Notes: generated from the sequence alone by a model not told the origin. DNA of 64,000 bases from Mycobacterium spongiae (GCF_018278905.1 NZ_CP046600.1:3906001-3970000); one strand, 5' to 3'; counted from the stretch's first letter, positions 22,064 through 35,600 are shown. Numbers and translations are program-made.

Positions 22064-22175
22064 ATACTATCACGGGAGGCTGTCGGGTGCCACCGTCGGC
22101 GGAGGTTAGATCCGTAGTTGCACAAGTGAATTCAGTGGACAACCCTAGAGCGATGAACGACCGCGGGCCCGCGAG

Positions 22176-24016
22176 TCACACCAATCCGCTGATTCCATTC
22201 TGGCCGAGCAACTGCCCGCCGGCACCGCCGGCGCCCGCGGTGCCCGAGCCGCCCGGGCCAGTCGCGGCGTTGCCGCCGTTCCCACCGTCGCCGATCAGCC
22301 CGGCGGCACCGCCAAATCCGCCGTCACCCCCGACACCCGCACCGCCGGGGCCGGCTTGTCCGCCAGCGCCGCCGTCGCCGCCGTTGCCGATCAACCCGGC
22401 CGTGCCGCCACCACCACCAGCCCCACCCGCGCCGATGCGGCCGGTGCCGCCGGCACCTCCGGCGCCGCCAGAGCCGAAGAGCATTCCGGCGTTGCCGCCG
22501 ACACCGCCGGCACCCCCGTCGCCGTTGAAGCCGGTGCCGCCGGCCCCTCCGCCGCCGCCGGACCCGAAGAGCATGCCGGCATTGCCACCGACCCCACCGG
22601 CACCCCCGTCGGTACTGCCGAACCCGCCATCACCGCCGGCTCCTCCGGAGGCGAACAGGCCGCCGGCACCGCCGGTCCCTCCAGCACCGCCGTCCCCGAA
22701 GTTGCCGAACCCGCCGGCACCACCGGCACCGCCGGCACCAGCGAGTAGGCCGCCGGCGCCGCCGACCCCACCGGCACCGCCCGACCCGATTCTGGCGATC
22801 CCGCCGGCACCGCCCGCGCCCCCGGCGCCAGAGAGCCAGCCGGCGTTGCCCCCAACCCCGCCGGTACCGCCGGTACCACCCGCGTTGCTGCTAGCGCCGC
22901 CGGCACCGCCGGCGCCCCCTGCGCCGGAGAACGTGCCGGCGTTGCCGCCGGCCCCGCCCGTACCCCCATCGACAGCGCCAAACCCGCCATCACCGCCGTT
23001 GCCGCCGGCGCCGAACAGTCCCGCGTCGCCGCCAGCCCCGCCGATGCCCCCACTGGTGCCGCTCGCCCCGCCGACACCGCCGACCCCGCCGCCGGCGCCG
23101 AACAGCCCGCCGGCGCCGCCCATCCCGCCAGTACCTCCGATAGCACCGAATCCACCGGCCCCGCCGGCACCCCCGGTGCCGAACAGCCCGCCAGCGCCAC
23201 CCGCTCCACCGGTGCCGCCGCCGACACCGCCGACACCGCCGACACCGCCGTTGCCGAACAGCAGCGCGCCGCTACCGCCGGAACCCCCGTCAGCGTCTTG
23301 CCCGCCGTCACCGCCGGCACCGCCCTCGCCGAACACCAGGCCGCCGGCACCGCCTGCCCCGCCGGCACCGCCGTCGCCGCCGCCGTTGGTGAGCCCGCCG
23401 GCCCCACCGGCCCCGCCAGCGCCGAACAGCAATCCGCCCGCGCCGCCGGCACCCCCGGCGCCCGCGTCGCCCCCGCCGTTGGTGAGCCCGCCGGCCCCGC
23501 CGGCCCCGCCAGCCCCGAACAACCCGGCGTTCCCGCCGGCCCCGCCGGGCAGACCGGGCGCGCCGGACCCCCCGGCGCCGCCGTTGCCGATCAGTATCCC
23601 GCCGTCCCCGCCGTCCGCGCCGGTCCCCGGGGCTCCGTTGGTGCCGTTTCCGATCAGCGGGCGCCCCAACAACGCCAGCGTGGGCGCATTGATCATGGCC
23701 AACACGTCCTGCTGCACGCTCTGCGCCGCCGACGCGTTGACCGCCTCGGCGGTCGCGTAGGCATCACGTGCACCAGTCAAGGCCTGCACAAACTGCTCGT
23801 GAAAACCCGCCACCTGCGTGCTGAGCTCCTGATAGCCCGCAGCGTGCGCGCCGAACACCGCAGCGATGGCCGCCGACACCTCATCGGCACCCGCCGCCAA
23901 TACCCCCGTCGTCGGGGCCGCCGCGACCGCGTTCGCCGCGCTGATCGCCGAACCGATCCCCGCTAGCTCTGATGCGGTAGCCGAGAGCGCCTCCGGCACG
24001 CCACCACAAACGCCAT
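22176..24016 (-). CDS. PE_PGRS family gene with a one-base deletion in the first codons
   Basis: PE domain ([20 protein letters not shown], then the second helix ending about residue 95), the linker GRPLIGNG, and a long GGAGGxGG array ending GQNGISGLV; about 620 aa. The expected start is ATG 24016, preceded by GAGGAGGGTGTG, and it reads M-A-F-V-V-A as a normal PE start would. The frame then shifts near 23998: GCGTGCCGGAG stands where GCGGTGCCGGAG would keep the frame into PEALS. The in-frame alternative, ATG 24032, overlaps the ribosome-binding site and gives a non-PE N-terminus ([11 protein letters not shown]). It is a start-frameshifted gene, or a sequencing error. Confidence 0.7.
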
Positions 24017-24230
24017 CACACCCTCCTCGCATCACTGCCAACGCCTCATCGGCCCGGACGATGACGCAGCACCAAACACTTCAGGCAGCGAGCGTATCGC
24101 GATCCGGTGCAGCGCATCCCGCGTTTTCCAAGGTTTGCTTCCCCCACCTCCGCGGTGTCGGGGCGCTCGAAGGAGCAATTGGGTAGTCCTACTCATCCAT
24201 TTCGGCGCCTAGCCCGGCAGGGTGGAAACC

Positions 24231-26084
24231 ATGAGCGAAGCGCAGCGGACCGACCGTGCGGTTATCAGCCGGCTTTCCCGAGAATTCGCCGCGCTATCTC
24301 ATCAGATGGCAAGAGTATCAAGCGAACTCGGCGAACTTGACCGCGTTTTCTCCCCGCCGGCCGGCACCCCTGCGCCACCACCACCGCCAGCATATGCGGC
24401 TCGGTATTGGCAGCCGTACTGGCAGCCCTATTGGCAACAGCCGCCGGGGGCTGCGCCGCCGGCAGCTACCCAACCGGCGCCACGGCCGGCCAGTACATGG
24501 CTCGGCCCCCCGCCCCCCACGCCACCGGCTGCACCCGCACGACAACGCGACGCGCAGCCAGCCGGAACCGAATCCGGTTGGATCGGCAAGCTTCTCGCCG
24601 TCGCGGGAGTCAGCGTGACGCTGGTCGGCGTGGCGCTACTGCTCGTCCTGGCCGCGCAGGCCGGACTGCTGCGGCCAGAGGTCCGGGTGGCTGGTGGCGC
24701 CGCGCTGTCGATCGCGCTCGTTGGGGTTGCCACCCGGCTGTCCGGTCGCCCCGGTGGGCGGATAGGGGCGGTTGCCCTGGCCGCCACCGGCATTGCCGCC
24801 GCCTACCTGGACGTCATCGCGGTTACCACCATCTATGAATGGCTGCCCGAACCGGCAGGTCTCGTGATCGCGGCTGTGGTGGGCGGCGCCGGACTGGCCC
24901 TGGCCCGGCAGTGGGACTCCGAACCACTGGGGCTACTGGTCCTGGTGCCGCTGATCGGTGTCGCGCCGATCGTCGCCGGCGGTGTCGACCTGCTGCTCGT
25001 TAGCTTCATGCTGGCCCTCGCGGCAGCCTCGCTGCCGGTGCAGCTCGGCAAGGACTGGGCATGGATGCACGCGGCCCGCATCGCCGCCGCGAGCCTGCCG
25101 CCGCTGGTGGCGCTGCTGGCCATGGGAAGCCACGACAACCCGTGGCTGCTCGGCGGCGCCTGCGGTGTGGCCGCGGTCCTCGCCGTTGCGGGTGGCCTGA
25201 TCCTGATGCCGTCCACCAACAACGTGGCCGGGCTAGCGGTGGTGACTGCCGCGGGTACCTTGCCGGTGCTGGCCAGCGGAATCGGAGTCAGTCGCGCGCT
25301 GGCCGCCGTCCTGGCCGCTGCCTTGGCCGCGGGCATGCTGGCGATCGTTGTCGTCGCTGCGCTCCCCATGATCGTCAGCCGGGTCTGGTCGGCGTGGTCG
25401 GCGATTTCGGCACTGGTTGCCGTCATCGCGGCCTTCGAGGGGTACGTCGGGGGCCCGGTTCTGCTGGCGCTGGCGATCATCTCCGGCATGGTCGCCATCG
25501 CCGGCCGCAACGCCGTCGCACGATGGGCTGCAGCGGGATTCGGTGCGGTGGGGGGTGGCCTGTTCTTCAGCTATGCCCCGCCCCGCACACTCACGACCGC
25601 GACGGTGGTGCCCACTCACAACGCGGTGTCCACCCTGGCAGCCAGCGTGCTCATCGCGGCGTTCGCCATCGTGATGACGAGGGCATGCGTCGATGTCCGG
25701 CGCGAACATCCTGATCTGGGCAGGGTGTTGGGCGCCGCTGCCGGAGCGGCGGTGGTGTACGCCGTCACCGCGTTCACTGTGACCGCAGGAGTCCTCGTCG
25801 GCGGCATCAATGGCGGGTTCCTGGCCGGGCACATGGCGGCCACCATCTGCTGGATCGGCATGGCGGCCGCGTTGTTCGTCTATGCGCTGCGGCGGCCCGG
25901 CCGTCGGCGAAGCGCCGAAGCGATCACCGCTGGGTTGGCACTCACCACGGCTGCCACCATGAAGTTGTTCCTCTTCGATCTGGCCACCCTGGACGGCATT
26001 TTTCGGGTGGCCGCCTTCATTGTGGTGGGCCTGGTGCTGTTGGGCATGGGCGCCGGCTACGCGCGCAGCTTGGCCCGCGAGTAG
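24231..26084 (+). CDS. DUF2339 polytopic membrane protein
   Basis: About 617 aa. It has a short coiled N-terminus (SREFAALSHQMARVSSELG), a Pro-rich segment (about 45-100, including APPPPPA), then more than fifteen hydrophobic spans, as in DUF2339 proteins of unknown function. I take ATG 24231; the GTG at 24222 is in frame but is part of the purine-rich leader. It ends 16 bases before the convergent acpS gene. M. tuberculosis has no gene at this position between Rv2522c and acpS. Confidence 0.8.
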   Translation: MSEAQRTDRAVISRLSREFAALSHQMARVSSELGELDRVFSPPAGTPAPPPPPAYAARYWQPYWQPYWQQPPGAAPPAATQPAPRPASTWLGPPPPTPPAAPARQRDAQPAGTESGWIGKLLAVAGVSVTLVGVALLLVLAAQAGLLRPEVRVAGGAALSIALVGVATRLSGRPGGRIGAVALAATGIAAAYLDVIAVTTIYEWLPEPAGLVIAAVVGGAGLALARQWDSEPLGLLVLVPLIGVAPIVAGGVDLLLVSFMLALAAASLPVQLGKDWAWMHAARIAAASLPPLVALLAMGSHDNPWLLGGACGVAAVLAVAGGLILMPSTNNVAGLAVVTAAGTLPVLASGIGVSRALAAVLAAALAAGMLAIVVVAALPMIVSRVWSAWSAISALVAVIAAFEGYVGGPVLLALAIISGMVAIAGRNAVARWAAAGFGAVGGGLFFSYAPPRTLTTATVVPTHNAVSTLAASVLIAAFAIVMTRACVDVRREHPDLGRVLGAAAGAAVVYAVTAFTVTAGVLVGGINGGFLAGHMAATICWIGMAAALFVYALRRPGRRRSAEAITAGLALTTAATMKLFLFDLATLDGIFRVAAFIVVGLVLLGMGAGYARSLARE

Positions 26085-26100
26085 CGGGCGCAGACACGGT

Positions 26101-26493
26101 CTATGGGGCCTCAAGAATGGCGACCGCGGCTGCGGTATCTCCCTCGTGTGTCAGGGACACGTGCACAGTCACATCGGCCAGGTGCGTGGCAATCGCCCCG
26201 GTCAACCGCACACGCGGTCGTCCCCACATGTCGGTGACCACTTCGATATCGCGGTGGATGCCCTCGGGCAACACCGGCCGTTGGGCGAATCGCGATCCGG
26301 ACCAGGCCTTGATCACAGCCTCCTTCGCGGCCCAGCGAGCCGCGAGATGACGTGCCGCCGAGGAACTCTTGTCGGAGGCGTCGCGGCGCTCGCCGGGGGT
26401 GAAGGTTTCGGCGAACACCGTTCCCGGTTGGTCGACTTGCTCGGCGAAATCAGGAATGGAGACGAGGTCGATCCCCACACCGACGATGCCCAT
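26101..26493 (-). CDS. acpS: Holo-[acyl-carrier-protein] synthase
   Basis: It transfers 4'-phosphopantetheine from CoA to the ACP domain of type I FAS. At 130 aa it is the usual AcpS length. Mg-binding motifs are GVGIDLVSI (Asp9) and RWAAKEAVIKAW (Glu58). It lies 120 bases downstream of fas on the same strand, the conserved mycobacterial pairing that couples FAS production to its activation. The 120-base gap holds no visible gene. Confidence 0.96.
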   Translation of the reverse strand: MGIVGVGIDLVSIPDFAEQVDQPGTVFAETFTPGERRDASDKSSSAARHLAARWAAKEAVIKAWSGSRFAQRPVLPEGIHRDIEVVTDMWGRPRVRLTGAIATHLADVTVHVSLTHEGDTAAAVAILEAP

Positions 26494-26613
26494 GGGTCGC
26501 CAGGTTAACCGATGGCCGAGCCCGGCGACGATGCGGTCCGCGCTGGGGCCCCCCTCGCTTGCGGGTCACGGTGAGGAGAAGCCGGGCAAGCTGGCCAAAG
26601 TTTACGCACCGGC

Positions 26614-29600
26614 CTAGTACGCGTCGCCGTCACCGAGCCGAGCGCCCGGATTCAGCAGCATCGCCGCTTCCTGTGGCTTCTCCGGCGTGTGATGGTCGAA
26701 GCGACGGTCAGCGGGCCGCTCGTACATCGGCGCGCCTCCGGCGATCGCCGACGCCAGACGACGCTGGCCGGCCAACAACCGTGCGTCAGCACGCCGCTGG
26801 TAATCGGCACGCTGTCCGTGCTCCAGCGATGCGATGAACGCCTGCGGGTGCACCAGGGCGACCAGACCGGACACATGGCCGAATCCGAGGCTGGTCAACA
26901 GGCCAGCCTTGATCGGGAACCGTCCACCGAGCCGCAGCGTGTCTCGCACCCAGACGAAGTGCGCGGCACCGGACAGTTCGTCGTCGACACAATCCAGACT
27001 GCGGTTAGGTGGTATGACGCCGTCTCTCAGGATCTGGCACAACCCCATGGTCTGGAAAACCGCCGCGCCCCCCTTGGCGTGGCCGGTCAGGCTCTTCTGC
27101 GACACCACGAACAGCGGGGCACCCTCGGAGCGGCCCAGCGAGTCGGCGAGCCGTTCATGCAGCTCGGTCTCGTTGGGATCGTTGGCCAGCGTCGACGTGT
27201 CGTGCTTGGAGATGACCGCGACGTCGTCGGCACCCACGCCCAGCTTGGTCAGCGCGCTCGCCAACGCCGAGTCCCTGCCGCCGCGGCCAGCGCCGAGTGC
27301 GCCCAAGCCGGGGGCTGGGATTGAGGTGTGCACACCATCGCCGAAGGACTGCGCGAAGGCCACCACCGCAAGCACCGGCAGCCCCATGCGCAGCGCGAGG
27401 TCGCCGCGCGCCAGCAAGATCGTGCCGCCACCCTGAGCTTCCACGAATCCCAACCGCCGACGGTCGTTGGGCCGGGAGAACTTCGAGTCGTCAATTCCCC
27501 GGCCACGCATCATCGATGTGTCGGCGGTTGCCGCCATGTCACCGAAGCCGATGATCCCTTCCAGAGTCAGGTCGTCCAGGCCGCCGGCCACTACCAGTTC
27601 GGCCTTACCCAACCGGATCTTGTCGACGCCCTCCTCGACCGACACCGCGGCCGTCGCGCACGCGGCTACCGGATGGATCATCGAGCCATAACTGCCGACG
27701 TAGGACTGAACCACGTGCGCGGCAATGATATTCGGCAGGACCTCCTGGAATATGTCGTTCGGCTTGTTGCGGCCCAAGAGGTTTCCGTGGTACATCGTCT
27801 GCATCGATGTGCCGCCACCCATCCCGGTGCCCTGGGTATTGGCCACCAGGCTCGGATGCACGTAACGCATGACCTCGGCCGGCGTGAATCCGGCGGACAG
27901 GAACGCGTCGACCGTCGCGACGATGTTCCACACCGCGAGCCGGTCGATGGAATTGGCCATGTCTTGGCTGATTCCCCACACCGTCGGGTCGAACCCAGTG
28001 GGAATTTGACCCCCAACGACCCTCGACAGCTGGGTCTTGCGCGGTACCCGTATCTCGGTGCCGGCCTTGCGGATGACCTGCCAGTCACCGGAGTCGGGCA
28101 CCGGCCGAGCGACCGTGTGCTCGGGGTCGAACTGGACAAAGGCCCGCGCGTCGGCCTCCGACGACACCACGAACGAGAAGTCCTTGTCGAGGAACACCGA
28201 CACCAGCAACGGCGAACCGTGGTCGGGGTCCATCGCACCATCATCGACGAACTCGCGGATGCCGACCCGCTCCACCACGGTGTCGTGGTAGCGCTCGACT
28301 AGCTCCGCCTCGTCGACGAGATCTCCGGATTCGGTGTCGTACCAACCCGGTTGCGGATCGTCTTCCCATCGGACCAAGCCGGTGGTCCAGGCCAGCTCCA
28401 AAACTCCTGCCGCCGACAGCTCGTGGTCCACCTCCATCTCGAAGCGGGTACGCGATGAGCCGCACGGGCCGAGTTCGGCGCCCCCGACGATCACCACTAG
28501 ATCGGCTGGGTCGACGTCGAGGTCATGCCATTCCGGCGGCGGCGCGGGGGTGTAACCGCGCGGCGGCGACGGCAACGCGGCGATGATGCCGGGGCTGCCC
28601 ACGGTTGCCTCTTCGCGATCGGCTGTTTCAGCCGACATCTCTTCGCGTGCTTTGGCTGCCAGCTCGGCCATGTCGAGGTTGGCCTCCGCCAGCCCACCGG
28701 TCAGGTCCGCTTTGATCGGGGCGCTGGCTGCGGCCACCTTGGACTCGACGTCGCAGAGGTTGAGCAGCATTGCCGCCATCTCGTCAGTCGAGTAGGTGGT
28801 TACCCCCGCCTCTTCGGCGGCGGTAACGACGGCGTCGTTGTGTCCCATCAGTCCGGTGCCACGAGTCCAGCCGATCAGGGCGTGGGCCAGGCTGACCCGT
28901 TCCGCCCACGAGGACTCCGCGTGCCAACGACTCACCACGGCGTCCAATGCCGACTTGGCTTCGCCGTAAGCGCCGTCACCGCCGAACATTCCGCGGTTGG
29001 GCGACCCAGGCAGCACCACATGCAGCCGAGAAGCGATGTCGCGCTCGGCGCCGATCGTCGACAGACCTCCGATCAGCCGCTGCACGGCCCACAGCAGCAC
29101 CTTCATCTCCATCTCGGAGCGGGAGCCGGCCTCCGACAGGTCGCCGACGACACGCGGTGCGGCGAATGGGAACAGCAGCGTCGGAGTCTGCGCGTCCTTG
29201 ATGTGAATCGACTGCGGCCCAAGGCTTTCAGACTGTTCGTGGCCGATCCATTCGACCAAGCCGTCGATGTCGGAGTAGGACGCCATGTTGGCCGCAACCA
29301 CCCACAGCGCCGCACCGTAGCGCGCGTGGTCCCGATACAACGTGCGGTAGAACGCCAATCGTTCCTCGTCGAGCTTCGAGGTGGTCGCAATCACGGTGGC
29401 ACCGCCGTCCAGCAGGCGCGCGGCTACCGATGCGGCAATCGATCCCTTCGAAGCGCCAGTCACCACCGCGACTTCGCTGTGGTACGGGCCGGGGTCCGGG
29501 CTTTCGGCACCGGCGGCGATCCGGCCGTACAGCGACGCGTGGATCTGCCGGCCCGCAGCCAGCGACTTGCCCTGCCACCAGGTGGCCTGAGTCGCGACTA

Positions 29601-32600
29601 CGTGGCCCGCACCCTCGAATCGCTGTGAGAGCCGTGGCCAGTCGGCATCGATCTCATCCTCGTCGGTCAGCCACAACTTGACCAAGTCCTCGCGGGCGCT
29701 GGCCCAGCGGTCGTCGAATACCACGGCCTTCTTCGCATCGAACGTCGGCGCCACCAATCGGGGCCAGTCCGCGCCGAGTTCGGCGGTGACCAAGTCGATG
29801 AGCTCGGCATCGGTGGCCGCCGGCAGGGCGCTGACCGGATCGTCCAGCCCGAGCTGCCCCAGTACGAGACGGGCCGCCGAAGCGAGCACGCCGTCGCGCC
29901 CGGTGATCTGATCGGTGAACTCGCCCAGTGCGGCCGCGTCGACGGTCGCGCCACCGCCACCGCTGGAGGGCAGGGCGACCGCCACGCCACGACGTGACGC
30001 GACCGACGTGACCGCCGCGTCAATGACCTTGTCGACCGCCGCGGCATCGGCCAATGCACCCTCGTGCAGGTTGCCTAGCGCGTCCCCGCGAACGCTGGTG
30101 CCCTCGCGGGTGCCCAGCGCAACTTCGACGGTGACGTGCTTGGCCCAGCCGTCACCGAGCTCCCAGGTCTTTGTCACCCGCTCGGCAATGGCGCCCGGTC
30201 GCTTGCCCGAAGGCCCGAGAACGGTCCGCAACTGATCGTTGATCGCGTCGGAAAGGACCGGCCCGTATGGCTTGTAGGTTCGTGCCAGCTTTGTCACCTG
30301 CGACCGCAGCCCGGCCAGATCGCTCTCCGCGGCGCCATCGATAGCCCCGAGATTCAGCTCCGAGCCGAGGTCGACCAGCAACTGGTTGCGGCGCGACGAG
30401 GCGCCGTCGGTGATGGACTCGATCGAGTCCAGCTCCTCGATCTGGTCGATACGCATCTTGGCCGAGAGCGCGATGAGCGCCAGCGTGGCGTCAGCGGCAT
30501 CGAACGCGATGTCGTCAGGGCGGGCCGCACCCGACGGAGCACCCGACGGAGCTCCGGCGCTAGCCGGAGTGACGGCGGGGGCGACATCAGGCGTGGGCGC
30601 GCCCTCCGCAACGGCGGAGTCGGAATCATCCGGCACCTCGTCCTCAAGCTCTGGCTCCGGATCGGTATCGGTGGCGAACAGCACGGCAGCATCACGCTCG
30701 GCATTGAGCACTTCCACCGTACTGTGCGCGTATTCGGGCAGCTTGAGGGTGTTGGTAGCCAAACCAGCCACTGTCGGCGACGACTTCACCCCGATCTCGA
30801 CGAACCGTTCCACACCCAGCCCGCCGGCGGCCTGCTCGATGAACAGCAGATCTTGCGTCTCGATCCATCGCACCGGACTGGCGAACTGCCAGGCCAGCAG
30901 TTCGATGAACACCGTGCGGGCCATCTCGCGCGGCCGCTCGCGCAACCACGTGTCGTAGTCGGCGAGGATCTCATCGAGCGGCTCGGCCGGCACCAGATCC
31001 CGGATCTCCTGGATGAAGTCGCGATCCAAGGTGAACAGTCGCGGCACGAGGTTGGGAATGTAGCGCCCGACAATCAGGTCGGGATCCGCGTCGCGCGGCA
31101 TGACCCGGTCCAACGAACGGCGAAACTCCGCCACACCGACGCGCAAGACGCGCGAGTGGAAAGGAACATCAATGCCGGGCACCAGGATGAAAGAACGGCG
31201 GCCCCCGGTGATTTCACGGCGCCGCTCCACCTCGGCCTCGAGTGCCTCCAGGCCGCGAACCGTGCCGGCGATCGCGTATTGCGACCCACGCAGGTTGAAG
31301 TTCACGATCTCCAGGAATTCGCCAGTACTCGCCGCAATATCGGCGACAAACTCCGGAACGTCGGCGTCGTCGAGGTCGATCTGCGACGGCCGGATCGCCG
31401 CCAGCCGGTAGTTGGAGCGGCCCAGCTCGTCGCGTGGCACGATGTCGTGCATCTTCGATCCACGGTGAAACACCATCTCCAGCAGGGCTTCCAGCTCGTA
31501 GATGCCGGTCACACAGGCCAGTGCGGTGTACTCGCCAACCGAGTGCCCGCATGCGATAGCACCTTCGACGAAGGCACCCTGCTCGCGCATTTCTGCGACC
31601 TGCGCTGCCGCCACGGTCGCCATCGCCACCTGGGTGAACTGCGTCAAGTACAGCACGCCATCGGGGTGGTGATAGTGCACACCGCTGGCGATGACGCTGG
31701 TGGGGTTGTCGCGCACCAGGTGCAGCACGGAGAAGCCCAGGGTGTCGCGGGTGAACGTGTCTGCGTTGTCCCAGACCTTGCGGGCCGCCTTGGAGCGGGC
31801 TCGCACCTCCATGCCCATGCCCTTGTGCTGAATTCCCTGGCCTGGGAACGCATACACCGTCCTCGGTGCGGCCAGCCGCGCGGTCGCCGACATCACGAGA
31901 TCCGATCCGACGCGAGCGGTCACCTCCAAAACCTCTGCGCCCCGGTCGATTCCGACACGGTCCACGCGGAAGTCCACCTCGTCGCCGGGAAGCACCATAC
32001 CCAGGAACCGCGCGGTCCACCCCACGAGCCGCGCCGGCGGGCGAGCTTGCCCATCGGTCGCAGTCACTGCATGCTGCGCGGCCGCCGACAACCACATGCC
32101 GTGCACGATTGGCGATTTAAGGCCCGCCAGGAGCGCCGCCGACCGATCGGTGTGGATGGGGTTGTGGTCACCGGAGACCACCGCGAATGGTCGCATGTCG
32201 ACCGGCGCGGCAAGGGTGACATCGCGGCGGCGGCGGCGCGGGGTATCGGTGGCGTTCTCCGATACCGCACCGCCGGCCCGGACCGGATCGGTGAGTTCCG
32301 CCGCACCGGTGCGCCCCAGGATCACGAATCGCTCATCGAGAGTGGCGATTGGTTCGCCGTCGCTTCCCGCAACCGTGACAGACACCTGGACAACACGGCC
32401 CATGTCGGTGTCGGTGGCCAGCGACGCGGTCGCGGCAATGCTCAATTGGTCTGGGACTTTGGGCAACTGACCGACAACGCGGGCGGCATGGTCCAAGTGC
32501 ACCAGGCTCAGCAGGCCCTCCACCACGGGCACGCCCGCGTCGGTGACCGCCGACCCAATCGCCGCGAAAACCGCTGGCCAGCAAGGACCGACCAACGCGT

Positions 32601-35600
32601 CGGGGACAGTGGTGAGGCTAGGCGCCAGCGGCTCACCAAAGGTTGCCGTAACTCCGGTGTGGTCGGCGACCCGCTCGGGGTCCCAGGCCACCGTTTGGGT
32701 GGCGGTACCGTCCTGAACCGCCGGCAACGACTCGGGCCCAGCGACGCCGGCCGCAATTGCCAGCACCGAGCGCATCGCGGTCGCGGCATCCTCGGTGGAG
32801 ACCACCGGCGTTGCACCGTCGACCGTGTTGGCCGCCACGGTGAATCGGATGTCTACCCAGGTGCCCGACACCGGCACGCTCAGTACGACGTCGTCGCCAT
32901 GAGTCTGCAGCCGAGCTCCGGTAGACGTATGTGTAGCGCGCGGACTTTCAGGTCCATCGTGGACCTGCCAGTCAGCCGGTTCGGCGATGCGATGAACGGG
33001 GTTGGTCGCTGTGCGGCCAGCCCACATCACGTCGGGCGCGTCGAGCACCACGGCCAGCGGCCCGGTCACATCGGCACGCCCCAACCGACGGCACGTGACG
33101 TCGGTGGGCACCGCTCCGGCGCCGAGTACCTCGTCGATGGCGGCCTGCTCGAAGCGGTCCAACAAGTCGCCGACGGGTTCATCGAGCCGCGTGATGCCGG
33201 CCACTGACGCGGTGCCGGGAATGATGCACACCTCATCGGCGTCGTAGCGCGCGTCGTGCGCCTGCCACAAGGAGTCACTGCGCCACCAGCGCCGCACGTC
33301 CTTGTCGATGACCGGCACGAAGTTGACGGGCTTGCCGAGTGTCTTGCACAGCGTGACGAAGAACGGCACATCGGCGGGATGCAGTTGCACGCTCTCGGCG
33401 TCGGGGCAACGCGCAAGCAGTGCCTCGATCGCCGCCGGCGGATTCTCCAGCAGCTCCGGATCGGTGAACACCGTCTCGATCGGACCGAAATCCTTGGCAT
33501 GCAGCCGCGCTTCGGCACGGTGCAGCATCTGCTCGAACCGATCCCGCCAGGTGTCGGCCAGCCACGGGCTGCCGGGTGCCGCGGTGTCGGCCGTCGAGTC
33601 GCCATCGCCGATCGTCAGCTCGACGTAACGCTGCAACCACTCCAGGTAGGTCATCGTCCCGACATCACCGAAGTACGGCTTGGCGGTATTGGCCATCGCC
33701 GCAATGATCTCGTCGCGACGCTGGGCGACCGCTTCCTCGTCACCGGCAACCTCATCGAGCAGCCGCCCGCACCGCGACGCGGTGTTGTCGATCTCGTGGA
33801 TGTCGGCGCCAAGCTGACTGCGGCTCGAAGCCATGCCGCCCTGAGCTTTTCCAGCGCTGATCCACTGATCGGTGCCTTGGGTTTCGACCAGCATCCGCTT
33901 GACCGACGGCGACGTGGTGGACTCCTCGGTCGCCATGGCCGCGGTGCCGACGAGTATCCCGTCGATCGGCATCAACGGGAAGCCGTACGCCTGTGCCCAG
34001 CGCCCGGAGAGATACTCTGCGGCGCGTTCGGGAGTGCCGATGCCGCCGCCGACGCACACGGTGATGTTGGCGCGCGACCGCAACTCCGAGTAGGTGGCCA
34101 GTAACAGGTCGTCGAGATCTTCCCAGGAGTGGTGTCCGCCGGCACGCCCGCCCTCGACGTGCATGATGACCGGTTTGGTGGATACCTCGGTAGCGATGCG
34201 GATCACCGAGCGGATCTGTTCGATGGTGCCGGGCTTGAATACGACGTGGCTGATACCGACCTCGCCCAGCTCGTCGATCAGCTCGACGGCTTCCTCGAGT
34301 TCGGGGATGCCCGCGCTGATCACCACACCGTCGATCGCCGCGCCGGACTGGCGGGCCTTCTGCACCAACCGCTTTCCGCCGACCTGCAGCTTCCACAGGT
34401 ACGGATCGAGGAACAGCGCATTGAACTGATAGGTGCGACCCGGTTCCAGTAGCCCGGAGAGCTCCTCGATGCGGTGACCGAATATCTCTTCGGTGACCTG
34501 CCCACCTCCGGCCAGTTCAGCCCAGTGCCCGGCGTTGGCCGCGGCGGCAACGATCTTGGCGTCGACGGTGGTCGGGGTCATGCCCGCGAGCAGAATCGGC
34601 GACCGACCGGTGAGCCGGGTGAATTTCGTGGACAGCTTGACCCTGCCGTCCGGCAACCGGACGACGGTCGGCGCGTAATTCGACCAAGCCCGCGCCACCT
34701 CGGGAGTGGCGCCCACGGTGAACAGATTTCGCTGGCCGCCACGCGTCGCAGCGGGCACGATGCCCACACCCAAACCGCGGATCACCGGCGCGGTCAGACG
34801 GGTAAGAATGTCTCCGGGGCCCAGGTCGAGAATCCAGCGTGCGCCGGCATCGTGGACCCGGGTGATCTCGTCGACCCAGTCGACCTTCCGTACCAGGATC
34901 GACTCGGCCAGCTCCCGTGCCAGCGCGACATCCAGGCCTACCTGCTGCGCCCAGCCGCCCACGATGTCGATTCCGTCGGCGAGTCGAGGCGTGTGGAAGC
35001 CCACCTCGACCTGGACCGGATCGAAGACCGGCGCAAAGACGTCGCCGCCACGAACCTTGTTCTTGCGATCGGCCTCCTCTTTCTCGGAGATCTGCCGGCA
35101 GTAGAGCTCGAAGCGCGACAACTGCTCGGGCGTGCCCGTGATGACGACGGAACGCCGGCCATTGCGAATCGACAGCACCGGGGCGAGCACAGTGCGCACG
35201 TCCTGGGCGAACTCGTCGAGCAGCCGAACGATGCGCTCGGGGTCGGCGTTGGTCACCGACACCATGGGCGGGCGATCGCCGAGGACGGAGATTCCGCGCC
35301 GGCGCGCCACCAGCGTGCCGGCGGCACCGATCAACTGGGCTAGCGCAAACAGCTCTACATCGCGCGCCCCACCTGCCTTGAGCGCCTCCACCGCCAACAC
35401 ACCCTGGGAGTGCCCAGCGAGCGCTACGGGCGGCGTGGCGGTCAAATCCATGCCTTGGCGCGCCAGTGCCCGCCTGGCCGCGATCTGAGTGAGCAGGACT
35501 CCTGGCACTGACACCGCGGCCGACGTCAGGTGCTTGTCGGACGGAACGGGATCCTCGGCCGCGAGCGCGCGCACCCACTGCAGCGGCTCGAAGCCGATCG

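Noticed and set aside
30136..33207. 1023-codon open frame antisense to fas
   Set aside because: It is a by-product of high GC3 codon use on the other strand, with composition rich in Arg, His and Gly and no recognisable domain, while fas is intact.
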